From: Bacteroidota bacterium
GTDB taxonomy: Bacteria > Bacteroidota > Bacteroidia > AKYH767-A > OLB10
Direction: 5' to 3'
DNA length: 64,000 nucleotides
NCBI GenBank assembly: GCA_016717725.1
Contig: JADKFA010000002.1
Span: 124,001-188,000 of the forward strand
The notes beneath the pieces were generated by a model that did no database searches, was not told the DNA's origin, and worked only from the letters and a program-made list of their open reading frames with translations. The position numbers were made by a program, and so were the translations under genes. How positions within the stretch are numbered: position 1 is the stretch's first letter; every line of letters starts with the position of its first letter. Below, one piece after another: positions 1 through 9,673 of the stretch.

Positions 1-1
1 T

Positions 2-1135
2 GGTAATTATGATGTGGTGTCGAATTTCGCCGCAGTTGGAAGCCAACAATTTTCTACTGCAGTTCCTGCTGTAATACCAGATAATAGTTGTACAGGTGTA
101 GCAAGTCCTATTATTGTAAGCGGATACACGTCATCGATTCCTACATCAAGCATATATGTTCAATTGAATTTAACGCATACTTATGTTGGAGATTTGGATA
201 TATTTCTCGAAAGTTCATCAGGAGAAAGATTAGGACTTAGCGATCAAACTGGGAATGCCGGTAATGGTGGTGTTAATTTTATAAATACAGTTTTTGCAGA
301 TTCGGGAGCTACAATTCTGCCTACAACGGGTGCTCCTTATTCAGACTTATATAAACCATGGAACGCCATTTTTACAGTGAATTCATGTGCATTAACAACT
401 ACGCATACAAGCTTTGCTTCATTGGGGGGAGGTAGTTTAAATCCGAATGGAACTTGGCATTTGAAAGTGTACGATAGAGCAGGCGTCGATACAGGGAGAG
501 TAGTGAATTGGTCTATTTATTTTCCTGGAGTGAGTGGCTCGTGTTCGTCTGTTTCAAATGTGCTTTCGGTGGATGTTATTTCACCTATTACGTTTACTTC
601 CTTTAATCCAAGTAGTGGAAATGTTGGAAATGCGATTTCTTTAGTAGGAACTCAAATGAATACTTTAACAAGTGTTTTATTTAATGGTGTAAACGCAGCA
701 TTTGTAGTAGTTAGTAATACTGAATTATCAGCTACTGTTCCTGCTGGAGCAACTTCAGGTGTTATCACATTGGTAGGGCCTTGTAATTCGATGAATTCAA
801 GTAGTTCGTTTACTGTAAATACAGGAAGCTCAAATTTAAATTTATATGTAGCAATAGAAGGATTTTATATCGGTGGTGGAAACATGATTGGAGTCATATC
901 GTCATCAGTAAGCGATACCGTAACTGTTCAACTTAGAAATACATCATCGCCATATAGCGTTGCGTATACTACAACTGTTACTTTGAACGTGAATGGTCAA
1001 GCCTCTATCATTATTCCTGCTCCTTATAGTGGAAATTCGTATTATATTGCTGTAAAGCATCGTAACTCCCTCGAAACATGGAGTAAGTTTCCTGTGTTGA
1101 TGTCGCCCGTTGTAAATTTCACGTTTAAGAATTAA
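2..1135 (+). CDS. Secreted P-domain / IPT surface protein, C-terminal part
   Basis: Partial gene: the frame is open to the left edge, so the start is outside the window. Roughly residues 20-175 look like a proprotein-convertase P domain (the stretch with LNLTHTYVGDLDIFLESS and later WHLKVYDRAGVDTG), a beta-sandwich often attached to secreted proteases and other Bacteroidota exoproteins. It is followed by an IPT/TIG-like immunoglobulin fold (about 190-270, with the motif ATVPAGATSGVITL). The last 100 residues form a third module with EGFYIGGG and HRNSLETWS, which recurs at the end of the protein at 45221-48325. No classical T9SS type A sorting domain is visible, so this last module may do that job (inference). 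Catalytic domains, if any, lie upstream and cannot be seen. Confidence 0.75.
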   Translation, partial: GNYDVVSNFAAVGSQQFSTAVPAVIPDNSCTGVASPIIVSGYTSSIPTSSIYVQLNLTHTYVGDLDIFLESSSGERLGLSDQTGNAGNGGVNFINTVFADSGATILPTTGAPYSDLYKPWNAIFTVNSCALTTTHTSFASLGGGSLNPNGTWHLKVYDRAGVDTGRVVNWSIYFPGVSGSCSSVSNVLSVDVISPITFTSFNPSSGNVGNAISLVGTQMNTLTSVLFNGVNAAFVVVSNTELSATVPAGATSGVITLVGPCNSMNSSSSFTVNTGSSNLNLYVAIEGFYIGGGNMIGVISSSVSDTVTVQLRNTSSPYSVAYTTTVTLNVNGQASIIIPAPYSGNSYYIAVKHRNSLETWSKFPVLMSPVVNFTFKN

Positions 1136-1205
1136 TTGTGAATTGTGAATTGTGAATGGTGAATCAGGATTTAATTCTTAATTCTTAATTCTTAATTCTT
1201 AATTA
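1134..1205. repeat. Heptamer tandem repeats between convergent genes
   Basis: Two adjacent 7-bp tandem arrays fill the gap between the stop codons of the P-domain gene and yebC. The first has about four units of GTGAATT (one variant), the second nearly five units of TTAATTC. No stem-and-T-run terminator is seen here. Confidence 0.9.
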
Positions 1206-1207
1206 AA

Positions 1208-1921
1208 TCAATCTTCCTTCATATTGTGAAAAACATTCTGCACATCATCATCTTCTTCTAGTCTGTCCAATAAATTTTGTAAATCTTTTTGTTGGTCAGC
1301 GTTGAGTTCGGTAACTGTAGTTGGAATTCGATCAAGTTCTGCACTGATGATGGTGATTTTTTTCTCCTCCAATGCTTTTTGCATTTTGCCGTAATCCGTA
1401 AATGAAGTGGTCACGTAAATTCCATCTTCTCCCTCTTCTAATTCTTCGGCTCCGAAATCGATCAATTCAAATTCGAGTTCTTCAATATTTGATTTTCCTT
1501 TTTCAATGCAGAATATCCCTTTGCGATCGAATAGAAAATCTAAGGACCCCGTTTTCCCCATAGCCCCATTGCAGCGATTAAAATGCATGCGAATGTTTGC
1601 AACGGTTCTTGTATTATTATCGGTAGCAGCTTCTACTACTACGGCGATCCCATGCGGACCATAGCCTTCAAATACTACTTCTTCTAAAACTTTCTCGTCT
1701 TTGTGTGCCGCTCGTTGAATGGCAGCTTCTACGCGATCCTTAGGCATGTTTAATGCCTTGGAATTTTGTATAACCATTCGCAAACGAGGATTGCCATCAG
1801 GATGTGGTCCACCTAGTTTTACGGCAATGGCAATTTCTTTTCCTATTCTGGTAAAAGCTTTAGAAGCTTTTGCATTGTTTGCAAACATTTTATGTTTGCG
1901 TTTTTCAAATGCACGTCCCAT
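1208..1921 (-). CDS. yebC: YebC/PmpR-family protein (TACO1-like)
   Basis: A 237-residue cytoplasmic protein of normal family length. The N-terminus MGRAFEKRKHKMFANNAKA and the following GKEIAIAVKLGGPHPDGN and NMPKDRVEAAIQRA segments are the family signature; EGYGPHGIAVVVEAATDN is the second conserved block. YebC proteins were long annotated as DNA-binding regulators; recent work ties the family to translation of difficult nascent sequences, as with mitochondrial TACO1. The gene lies 38 bases downstream of ychF on the same strand, so the two may be co-transcribed; no promoter box is evident in that gap. The start is the ATG before GRAFE, the only choice consistent with the family. Confidence 0.95.
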   Translation of the reverse strand: MGRAFEKRKHKMFANNAKASKAFTRIGKEIAIAVKLGGPHPDGNPRLRMVIQNSKALNMPKDRVEAAIQRAAHKDEKVLEEVVFEGYGPHGIAVVVEAATDNNTRTVANIRMHFNRCNGAMGKTGSLDFLFDRKGIFCIEKGKSNIEELEFELIDFGAEELEEGEDGIYVTTSFTDYGKMQKALEEKKITIISAELDRIPTTVTELNADQQKDLQNLLDRLEEDDDVQNVFHNMKED

Positions 1922-1959
1922 AATGAATAAACTATTTTTTTAGTGATGATTTGCTTTAA

Positions 1960-3059
1960 TTAAACATTAAATCTAAAATGCATGATGTCTCCATCTTGCA
2001 CTACATATTCTTTTCCTTCCACACTTAATTTTCCCACTTCTTTGCAGGCTTGTTCAGAACCGAGAGAAATAAAATCGTTGTATTGCATCACTTCAGCACG
2101 AATGAATCCTTTTTCAAAATCAGTGTGTATCACACCTGCAGCTTGTGGTGCTGTCATGCCTTTGTGGATGGTCCAAGCTCTCACCTCTTTAACACCAACC
2201 GTAAAATAGGTTTGTAATTGTAATAGTTGGTATGCCGATTTAATTAATTTACTTACTCCCGATTCAGTCAATCCTAAATCAGAAAGAAAGGCAATGCGGT
2301 CTTCATAGCTCTCTAATTCTGCAATATCAGCTTCAATAGCAGCAGCGATTACAATGATTTCTGCATTTTCATTTTTAACTTTCTCGCGCACCATGTCAAC
2401 GTATTTATTTCCGTTCACCACAGATCCTTCATCAACATTGCAAACATACATCACAGGCTTTGCTGTAAGTAACCATAAGTCTGAAACGATTTCCCAATCT
2501 GTTTCTGAAAGTGGTGCCGATCTCGCCGATTCCCCTTTTTCAAGATGCGCTTTTAATGTTTGATATATTTCAAAAGTTTTTTTCGCGTCTTTATCGATTC
2601 CAATCTTAGCAACTTTTTCGATACGTTGCATTCTTTTTCGATGGTTTCGAGGTCTTTTAATTGCAATTCGAAGTCGATCGTTTCTTTGTCACGTACTGGA
2701 TTTACACTTCCATCTACATGCACAACATTGGGATCGTCAAAACAACGAAGTACATGTAAAATTGCATCTGTTTCACGAATGTTTCCTAAAAACTGATTTC
2801 CCAATCCTTCCCCCTTGCTAGCACCTTTAACAAGTCCCGCAATGTCTACTATTTCTACAATAGTGGGAACTACTTTTTGTGGATTTACTAAACCTTCTAA
2901 AATTTTTAATCTATCATCTGGTACCGTGATTACACCAATATTGGGTTCGATGGTACAAAATGGAAAATTGGCCGCTTGTGCTTTCGCATTGGAAAGACAG
3001 TTAAATAATGTCGACTTCCCGACGTTTGGAAGTCCTACAATTCCACATTTTAATCCCAT
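1960..3059 (-). CDS. ychF: Redox-regulated ATPase YchF (frameshifted)
   Basis: Obg-family P-loop NTPase that binds ATP and associates with ribosomes. The N-terminal half shows the G1 loop GLPNVGKS (residues 9-16), DIAGLVKGASKGEGLGNQFL, and the YchF-type G4 replacement NVDEG; the second half carries the C-terminal TGS-like region ending in VQDGDIMHFRFNV. The frame breaks after LETIEK in a T run at 2634-2638 (an A run in the gene): five bases where six would give LETIEKRMQRIEKVAK. Adding one base makes 1101 nt, 366 residues, the normal length. I read this as one gene with a sequencing or real one-base loss. A TAACTTTG box lies 24 bases upstream of the start. Confidence 0.93.
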
Positions 3060-3082
3060 AATCGCTTTTCTGAATAAGGGGG

Positions 3083-3090
3083 CAAAGTTA
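3083..3090 (-). promoter_or_regulatory. Bacteroidota -7 box for ychF
   Basis: CAAAGTTA on the plus strand reads TAACTTTG on the minus strand, matching TANNTTTG. It lies 24 bases before the ychF ATG; a CAA (minus TTG) at 3107-3109 could be the -33 element, though the 16-base spacing is slightly short. Confidence 0.5.
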
Positions 3091-3145
3091 ATGCTTATAC
3101 CGACGCCAAAAAGGAATGGTTTGTTGGGTTAAGCTTAGGGTTGGT

Positions 3146-3155
3146 GGGGGGGGGG
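3146..3155. repeat. Poly-G tract (10 G)
   Basis: Ten consecutive G in an AT-rich intergenic region, about 90 bases before the oxidoreductase at 3247. Its length is uncertain given the homopolymer errors elsewhere in this sequence. Confidence 0.85.
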
Positions 3156-3246
3156 AAAAGATTTTTGGTCTAGAAAGTAATTGGTTATATTTTGTGCTTA
3201 TAAGCTTTATACTTGTAGTGTTTTTTAATTAAAATTGCCCAAGGTT

Positions 3247-4398
3247 ATGATCGAAAATAGAAGTAGTTTAAGTTTTTGGGAGCGTCAAACATATTTTGAA
3301 GGTGTTGATTTGCTGATTGTTGGGGCTGGAATTGTAGGCTTAAACTCTGCAAGGGCTGCACAACAGTTAAAACCAAATTGGAAGATTTTAGTAGTAGATC
3401 GTGGTCGAATTTTGCCCTATGGGGCCAGTACTAGAAATGCGGGCTTTGCTTGTTTTGGAAGTATGACGGAATTATTGGAAGACTTAAAAAATTCTCCTGA
3501 AAAAGAGGTTTTCGATTTAGTTCAGAAAAGATGGGAAGGTCTTCAAAAATTAAGAGCTGTCCTAGGTGACGATAATTTAGGTTATGAAGAATTAGGCGGT
3601 TATGAATTGTTCACTCCTCAAGAGGAAGAGATATGGAAGGATTGTTTAGATAAGATGGATGGATTTAATCAACAGTTAACTTACATCAGCGGAATGAAAA
3701 ATACGTATCAAAAAGCCTCATCTGAAATTGATAAATTTGGCTTTGCAGGAGTGAAAAACCTCATCAAGAATGTTGGGGAAGGACAAATTGATACAGGGAA
3801 AATGATGAAGAGTTTACTTTCCTTGGTGCGGAATAAAAATATCGAAGTGTTGAATGGTATTGAAATTAAAGGTTGGCATCTAAAGGAAGATTGTTTGTTA
3901 GTTGAAACAGCCAATGGATTTAGCATTCCTACACAACAACTTTTAATTACGACCAATGCTTTCGCAAAACAGTTGTTGCCCGATGCATTGGTTGAGCCAG
4001 GTCGAGCGCAAGTGTTGATCACAAAGCCAATTCATCAACTTAAAGTGAAAGGAACTTTTCACTATGAAAAAGGTTATTATTATTTTAGAAATGTTGGCGA
4101 TCGAATCTTGTTTGGAGGTGGAAGAAATCTTGATTTTAAAACAGAGAATACTTTTGAATTCGGACTCACATCTACCGTGCAAGACCATCTTGAGAAACTT
4201 TTGTCGACAATGATATTGCCAAATCAACCCCTTGAAATTGATCAGCGCTGGAGTGGTATTATGGGATTAGGACCTGTAAAATCTTCTATCATCAAAAGAG
4301 TAGAAGAACGGATATGCTGTGCCGTTAGGATGGGCGGTATGGGTGTTGCTATCGGAACTCAGGTAGGTGAAGACGCAGCGCATTTGGTTTGTGATTAA
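3247..4398 (+). CDS. FAD-dependent oxidoreductase, DAO family
   Basis: A 383-residue flavoprotein of the glycine/D-amino-acid oxidase fold. The dinucleotide-binding motif GAGIVG is at residues 26-31, followed by an acidic beta-strand end (LVVDRG) and the DAO-type GASTRNAGFACFG segment; near the C-terminus GLGPVKSSIIKRV and RMGGMGVAIGT fit the second FAD-contact region. Substrate is not predictable; the family oxidises secondary or primary amines of amino acids. I choose the ATG at 3247; a TTG four codons upstream (3235) is possible. It is convergent with the protease-like gene at 4422, with 23 bases between the stops. No exact -7 box was found upstream. Confidence 0.85.
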   Translation: MIENRSSLSFWERQTYFEGVDLLIVGAGIVGLNSARAAQQLKPNWKILVVDRGRILPYGASTRNAGFACFGSMTELLEDLKNSPEKEVFDLVQKRWEGLQKLRAVLGDDNLGYEELGGYELFTPQEEEIWKDCLDKMDGFNQQLTYISGMKNTYQKASSEIDKFGFAGVKNLIKNVGEGQIDTGKMMKSLLSLVRNKNIEVLNGIEIKGWHLKEDCLLVETANGFSIPTQQLLITTNAFAKQLLPDALVEPGRAQVLITKPIHQLKVKGTFHYEKGYYYFRNVGDRILFGGGRNLDFKTENTFEFGLTSTVQDHLEKLLSTMILPNQPLEIDQRWSGIMGLGPVKSSIIKRVEERICCAVRMGGMGVAIGTQVGEDAAHLVCD

Positions 4399-4421
4399 TT
4401 GAAAAGAACCAATTTTTTGCT

Positions 4422-5306
4422 CTAAGCTTCGTAGAACTTAATATTATGTTCTCGTAAAAAGTTTTTAATGATTCCAACATGTACACATTGCCCAACGTGT
4501 AAAAAAGGAGTGTTGGTCACTCTTTTTGAGGAGGGTCCATTCGGTATTTCATGATTTTCCAAGTCGAATCCCAAATGCAAATGTCGAGTTGAACTTTGCA
4601 TTCCATACACCAATCCATCTGGATCAAATAAAGGTCCGCCACTTTGTCCTCTTAATCCAGGTGAACTTAACTCGATACCTGCAATGAGACCGTGTTGTTT
4701 AATCAAACGGGTAATAATCCCTTCAATGGGAAACGATGGGGTGCGCGGATTTCCTTCTCTCGTCCATTCAATATCATCCTTTTGATAATTGTAAGTGTAA
4801 TTGCTGAATTCAGGAAAGGGATAGCCTGATCTACACATCATACGTCCCGGTTTAGCCATTTGGTCGTCTGCTAAAAAACGGGCATGGTTATGATAATAGT
4901 GTTGAGTAAATCCTTTGAATTTGATAATCGCTAAATCCACTAATGGATGTATAAAGCATTCATAGCCAGATATTTTATCAAAACAATCTGCAAAAAAATG
5001 TTTGGCTTGAATTACGGTCTCAGAGGTGTATTTATTCGATAATTCCAATTCTTTCATATTGGATTCGAACTGATCGTCTTTATTTAGCCGAAATCGTGCT
5101 TGGGTAAAAAGTAAATATTGTTGATTTATTTTTTCTGATTGAAGGATTTGTTCGGCCACATGACGGCAAGTGATTGCAACACCTTCTTCATTGACAAAGA
5201 ACAGAGTAGAGGCTCCAGGAAACACTTTGCTAGAGCCATAAGTCCGCATAATCGTGTGAATAGGTCGAGTAAAACGGTTGATTTCTTCTATGGCTTTAAC
5301 AAACAT
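4422..5306 (-). CDS. Trypsin-like serine peptidase domain protein
   Basis: A 294-residue protein with a complete putative chymotrypsin-fold triad: His49 in ITCRHVAEQ, Asp124 in HPLVDLAIIKF, and Ser222 in GLRGQSGGPLFD. The nucleophile context GQSGGPL is the HtrA/trypsin signature. There is no signal peptide, transmembrane segment or PDZ domain, so unlike DegP it may act in the cytoplasm. An internal stretch around residues 50-110 is longer than in minimal HtrA domains. Genes with this stand-alone, leaderless architecture are sometimes effectors in defence or stress responses, but nothing in the neighbourhood indicates that here. The gene is divergent from the DUF4199 gene (58 bases between start codons). 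Confidence 0.75.
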   Translation of the reverse strand: MFVKAIEEINRFTRPIHTIMRTYGSSKVFPGASTLFFVNEEGVAITCRHVAEQILQSEKINQQYLLFTQARFRLNKDDQFESNMKELELSNKYTSETVIQAKHFFADCFDKISGYECFIHPLVDLAIIKFKGFTQHYYHNHARFLADDQMAKPGRMMCRSGYPFPEFSNYTYNYQKDDIEWTREGNPRTPSFPIEGIITRLIKQHGLIAGIELSSPGLRGQSGGPLFDPDGLVYGMQSSTRHLHLGFDLENHEIPNGPSSKRVTNTPFLHVGQCVHVGIIKNFLREHNIKFYEA

Positions 5307-5364
5307 AAATTTGTTCTTTGTTCAGAAAGACTTTTCTTTGATGTAAAATTAAACAACATTAACC

Positions 5365-5874
5365 ATGAAAATAGCACTTAAGTACGCTTTAATATACAGC
5401 GGTATTAACATTGTTTGGGGTCTTTTAATGTTTGTAACCGACCTTACCCGTTCGGATATGAGCTGGGTTTTTAACCTTTTAAGTATGGTAATTCCTATTA
5501 TCTGTATTGTTATGGCTACGAAAGAGTACAAGGCTACTATTGGAAATGGCTGGATGAAGTTTTCGGATGTATTTAAACAAGGATTGTTAATATGCGTCAT
5601 TGGCGGGATTATTACAGCTGCTTATACCGTTTTGTATGTAAGTGTGATTGATCCGGAATTCATGACTTTTATTCAAGAAAAGCAAATGAATAAAATGTTA
5701 GAGATGGGTATGCCAGAGGAGCAAATTGAATTAGCTCTTAACCAAAGCGCAAAATTCCAAACTCCATTTTGGATGTTCACCTGGACATTATTAGGTTCCA
5801 TCTTAATTGGAACAATTATATCCTTGATAATGGCTGCAGTTTTAAAGAAACCCAATCCAGAAGAGATTGCCTAA
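5365..5874 (+). CDS. DUF4199 domain membrane protein
   Basis: A 169-residue integral membrane protein with four predicted helices: about residues 5-25, 34-52, 70-92 and 133-158. The spacing, with a long soluble loop (95-130) rich in charged residues between helices 3 and 4, and the segment KATIGNGWMKFSDVFKQGLL match the DUF4199 family, which is largely confined to Bacteroidota and of unknown function. Convergent with rocD, with 22 bases between stops. It is not obviously part of an operon. Confidence 0.8.
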   Translation: MKIALKYALIYSGINIVWGLLMFVTDLTRSDMSWVFNLLSMVIPIICIVMATKEYKATIGNGWMKFSDVFKQGLLICVIGGIITAAYTVLYVSVIDPEFMTFIQEKQMNKMLEMGMPEEQIELALNQSAKFQTPFWMFTWTLLGSILIGTIISLIMAAVLKKPNPEEIA

Positions 5875-5896
5875 CGAAGATTAGAAAAACAGTTTT

Positions 5897-7125
5897 TTAT
5901 AAAGCTTCTATTGTTCTTCTGATGATGGAACAACATTCTAAAAGTTGTTCTTCATTGATGACAAGCGGTGGTGCAAATCGAATGATATTACCGTGTGTTG
6001 GTTTTGCCAGCAAGCCATTTTCTTTGAGTTTGATGCATACATCTAATGCACTTATTCCATCTTTCTCTTCAATAATAACGGCGTTAAATAATCCTTTTCC
6101 TCGGATTAACTTTATCCGATCCGATTTTATTTTTCTCATTTCGCTGCGGAATAATTCGCCGAGCACTTCTGCATTTTCTGCTAGTTTTTCATCCAACACC
6201 ACTTGCATGGCAGCCATGGCAACTTTACAGGCTAAAGGATTTCCACCATAGGTAGAACCGTGTTCACCAGGTTTTATGGTTAGCATGATTTCATCGTTTG
6301 CCAACACGGCTGAAACAGGCAATACACCTCCTGATAATGCTTTTCCTAAAATTAAAATATCTGGTTTTACTCCTTCGTGATCACAAGCTAACATTTTTCC
6401 GGTTCGCGCGATTCCTGTTTGTACTTCATCAGCAATGAATAAAACATTTTTGCTTTACACAATGCGCTTACTTTTTTCAAATACCCTTCATCAGGAACAA
6501 CAACACCTGCTTCTCCTTGGATGGGTTCTACCATAAATGCAACTACGTTGGGATCTTCAAATGCTTTTTCTAAAGATGGAATATCGTTATAAGGAACAAT
6601 TTCGAAGCCTGGCATGAATGGACCAAATCCAGTATAACTGGTAGGATCTGTACTGGCTGAGATGGCGGATAATGTTCTTCCCCAAAAATTTCCTTCTGCA
6701 AAAATTATTTTCGCTTCATACTTTTTTACTCCTTTAACATCATAGCCCCAGCGACGAGCAAGTTTAATAGCGGTTTCGCCACCTTCAACACCCGTATTCA
6801 TAGGTAAGAGCTTATCAAAACCAAATAGCTGCGTCATGAATTCTTCGTATTCCCCTAAAACATCATTGTGAAAAGCGCGCGAAGTAAGTGTTAATTTGGA
6901 AGCTTGATCCACCAAAGCTTGAATAATGCGTGGATGACAATGACCCTGATTTACGGCAGAATACGCAGCTAAAAAATCATAATATTTTTTTCCTTCCACA
7001 TCCCATAAAAACACACCTTCACCACGGCTAATGACAACAGGTAGAGGGTGATAATTATGAGCACCATATTTATTTTCAAGTTCAATGGCTTGCTCGCTTG
7101 TCAAGATGTTAGATTCGAATCGCAT
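5897..7125 (-). CDS. rocD: Ornithine--oxo-acid transaminase (frameshifted)
   Basis: PLP-dependent class III aminotransferase converting ornithine and 2-oxoglutarate to glutamate semialdehyde and glutamate. Visible landmarks are NTGVEGGETAIKLARRWGY, FAEGNFWGRT, MVEPIQGEAGV, ADEVQTGIARTG (across the break) and the PLP lysine in LGKALSGG, followed by HGSTYGGNPLA. The reading frame breaks in a T run at 6447-6451; one more base gives CKAKNVLFIADEVQTG and a total of 1230 nt, 409 residues, the family's normal length. All active-site residues survive, so a one-base sequence error is likelier than a dead gene. A TACCTTTG box is at 7143-7150. Confidence 0.93.
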
Positions 7126-7142
7126 GTTTTTCAGAATTAGGA

Positions 7143-7150
7143 CAAAGGTA
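7143..7150 (-). promoter_or_regulatory. -7 box for rocD
   Basis: CAAAGGTA (minus strand TACCTTTG) matches TANNTTTG and lies 18 bases upstream of the rocD start codon; transcription would start about 12 bases before the ATG. Confidence 0.5.
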
Positions 7151-7192
7151 AGAAATCAGGAGTAGTGATCCTATCAAAATGGATAACAAAAT

Positions 7193-9578
7193 CTAACGAA
7201 GCAAGGTTACCGTTCCCATTTTTTCGATGGGATCCTCAGAAGAAAAACCGTAGAATTTTATCTTAAATAAATAAACACCTTGTTGACACTCTACACCGTT
7301 AAATTTTCCATCCCAAGTAGTGTTCAAGCTTTCCGAAGTAAAAACTTTTTGCCCCCATCGATTAAAAACTGAAATTTCAAATGATTTAACGAATGAGAAG
7401 GCAGGTCCCCACGTATTATTTCCCGCATCATCGTTGGGTGAAAAAGCATTGGGTATATAGAGTAAGGGTGGCTGAACTAATTCTACTTCATTGGAGAAAC
7501 TAGTTGCATTATGTCCACCTTGCCCTTCTGTGGCTTGAATTTTATAATAATATACTCCTCCTTGCAAAGGAATATTTTCATCTTCAAAAATTTGATAAGT
7601 AGTTGGGAATTGAACATAGGGAACAAAAGTGGTAGTTAAATTGTTGCCATCTATTGCACGACCTAAATTATAATTCAATACACTTCCTTTCCATTGAACA
7701 TATTCATTCCATTTTAATCGATTCGAAAATTGAGTGCTTTCACCTTGCAACAAAATAGTACAAGCTTCATTGCTATATTCGCTTTCGTTTTCACAAAAAT
7801 TAGTATTTTTCATTCGATAGCAATACGATAGATTGGAAGTAAATACATCAACATCTTCCCATGTATACTTCGAGTAGTTGTGGAGACGAGCTACTTCTTG
7901 ATAAACAGAATTAGGTTCATTTATTCTTTTTTCAATAATATACGTACCATACACTCCGTCAGGAAAGTCTTCCCAATCTAATGCGACACGATTTTTGCAA
8001 AGACACTTACACTTTCTATGTAATTTATGGTTTCATTGATTTGAGTGATGCTGCAGAGAGTGTCGGAGGAAAACTTTCTACACCACAACTATTAGTAGCG
8101 ATAATATAGTAGCAGTAGTCAATGAGTAATGGATTGCTTGCACCTGAATCAACAAAGGTAAATTGTGCTGGGTCTTCTACTGATTGGATCAATTGAAAAT
8201 TGCTGCCATTGATACTTCGAAATAATTTGAAATTAGAAAAGTAGCGAGGAATAATTTCTGGTTGGGCGTTTTTATTGACTTTTATTAATGCGTTTTGCAA
8301 TTCCAAACAAAGTAGATTGGGTTTGTCTATAATAGGTACGGGTTTAACCAAGATGGTTACTTTTCCAAGAGATGTAAGTGGAAGTGGGCAACCATTATCT
8401 GTTATTTCATATTGGACTTTATATGCGGAATCTCTTGCTTGATTACATTGCGTATTCCAACAAAATTGTACTCTTACCGAATCAATTCCACTCGTATCAG
8501 AAGTTAAAGCATAAGGAGGAGGTAATCCAGCCACTGGTGATTGACTAAAAACATCTCCTTTGTAAATTAAATATAATGAATCACCATCCAGATCACGAGC
8601 CGTTACATTGAAACAAAGAGTATCAGTTGCATAAATTTCGTAATCTGCATTTTTTACTGAAGCCGATAAATTGGGTTGCGTATTCCCTTCACAAAGTAAA
8701 ACCGTAAATTCTATTTCTCTTCTCACTATTCCGATAAGAACACCATTCCTATATTCATAAATTGTTACCGCCATGGCATAAAAACCAGGCACATCAGGCA
8801 CACCTTCAACAATTCCTGTTACTGGATCCATCACCAGCGGAACGGCGCTACCACACACATCAGAAATGCCATATCCAAAATCCCAGGTTGAATTCGCATA
8901 AGGACTAGGTTCGGGAATTAAATTTTGTCCGCCAGGAGAATTAAGATAACTAAATGGGTTCGGGCTTTGGTTACTCGAATTTCCTCCAGCCAAGGGGGTG
9001 CTCATTTCGTAAACTAATGAATCACCATCCGCATCGTTTGCATGAAAACTAAAACGGAATAACTGTCCAACACAGGTATAGGGGAGTGGTGGACTATTAA
9101 AAGTTGGACTCGAGTTGGCTAATATAGGATCTGCCATTTCATGATAAAACGCCATTCCCGTTTGACTTGGACTTTGAAGATTGATAACCGCAATATTCCG
9201 ACAACATCTTTCCCAAACCAAGTAATACCCTCCAGAGCCTGCAGGCAGCTGTATATTTCTGACATACGTACCCGCTTCCATACAAATGGCAGGAGGTTGC
9301 ACACAACCTATTCCTGAATACTCAAGAGGAACAACATTCGCTAAATCGATATGAAATGAATCTTGTAGCACACTACCGTTTAATGTATAAGCGGCAATAA
9401 TTATGGTTGGATCAAAATAAGCAGCACTTTGATTCGAGCAATCCCGGTAGAGAGTGAGTTTAATTTCAAATGTATTCCCAAATAGCCATTTCGACGTAAG
9501 ATCTCCCCCTGCAATATGGAAGGCACAGACCCAATTTGCTGAAAAAAGAAAAATAAATACAAGTAGCTTTCGTTTCAT
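7193..9578 (-). CDS. T9SS type B protein, gliding motility-associated C-terminus (two frameshifts)
   Basis: Large exported protein. The start is the ATG at 9578 (MKRKLLVFIFLFSANWVCA, a signal peptide); an in-frame codon at 9596 overlaps the promoter box. After cleavage the mature protein begins FHIAGGDLTSKW, a pattern common at the N-terminus of Bacteroidota adhesin-like proteins. The C-terminus (IPNAFSPNDDAGNNTWG, FNRWGQKVF, WDGKFNGVECQQGVY) is a CHU_C/type B sorting domain used by the type IX system for export to the cell surface. Two one-base losses interrupt it, at an A run 8070-8073 and a T run near 7992-7996; with both restored the middle reads SFSSDTLCSITQINE and VFAKNRVALDWEDF, and the total is 2388 nt, 795 residues. 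Confidence 0.9.
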
Positions 9579-9593
9579 TGACCTGAGACTCTT

Positions 9594-9601
9594 CAAAGTT
9601 A
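9594..9601 (-). promoter_or_regulatory. -7 box for the type B T9SS gene
   Basis: CAAAGTTA (minus TAACTTTG) ends 15 bases before the ATG at 9578 and covers the alternative upstream start at 9596, which supports the later start. Confidence 0.5.
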
Positions 9602-9673
9602 TCTAAATTTGCAAACTAATTAGCTAACAAATTGTATCTGTTTTGTAAAAGGACGGTTTTTTAGCGGTAAACG

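Noticed and set aside
2634..2638. Programmed ribosomal frameshift in ychF
   Set aside because: No slippery heptamer with downstream structure; the same sort of break occurs in a dozen unrelated genes, so sequence error is simpler.
5769..6251. Plus-strand open frame opposite rocD
   Set aside because: It lies antisense to the strongly conserved rocD sequence and overlaps the DUF4199 end; shadow frame.
9119..9304. Minus-strand alternative frame within the type B T9SS gene
   Set aside because: Shadow frame inside a well-supported gene.
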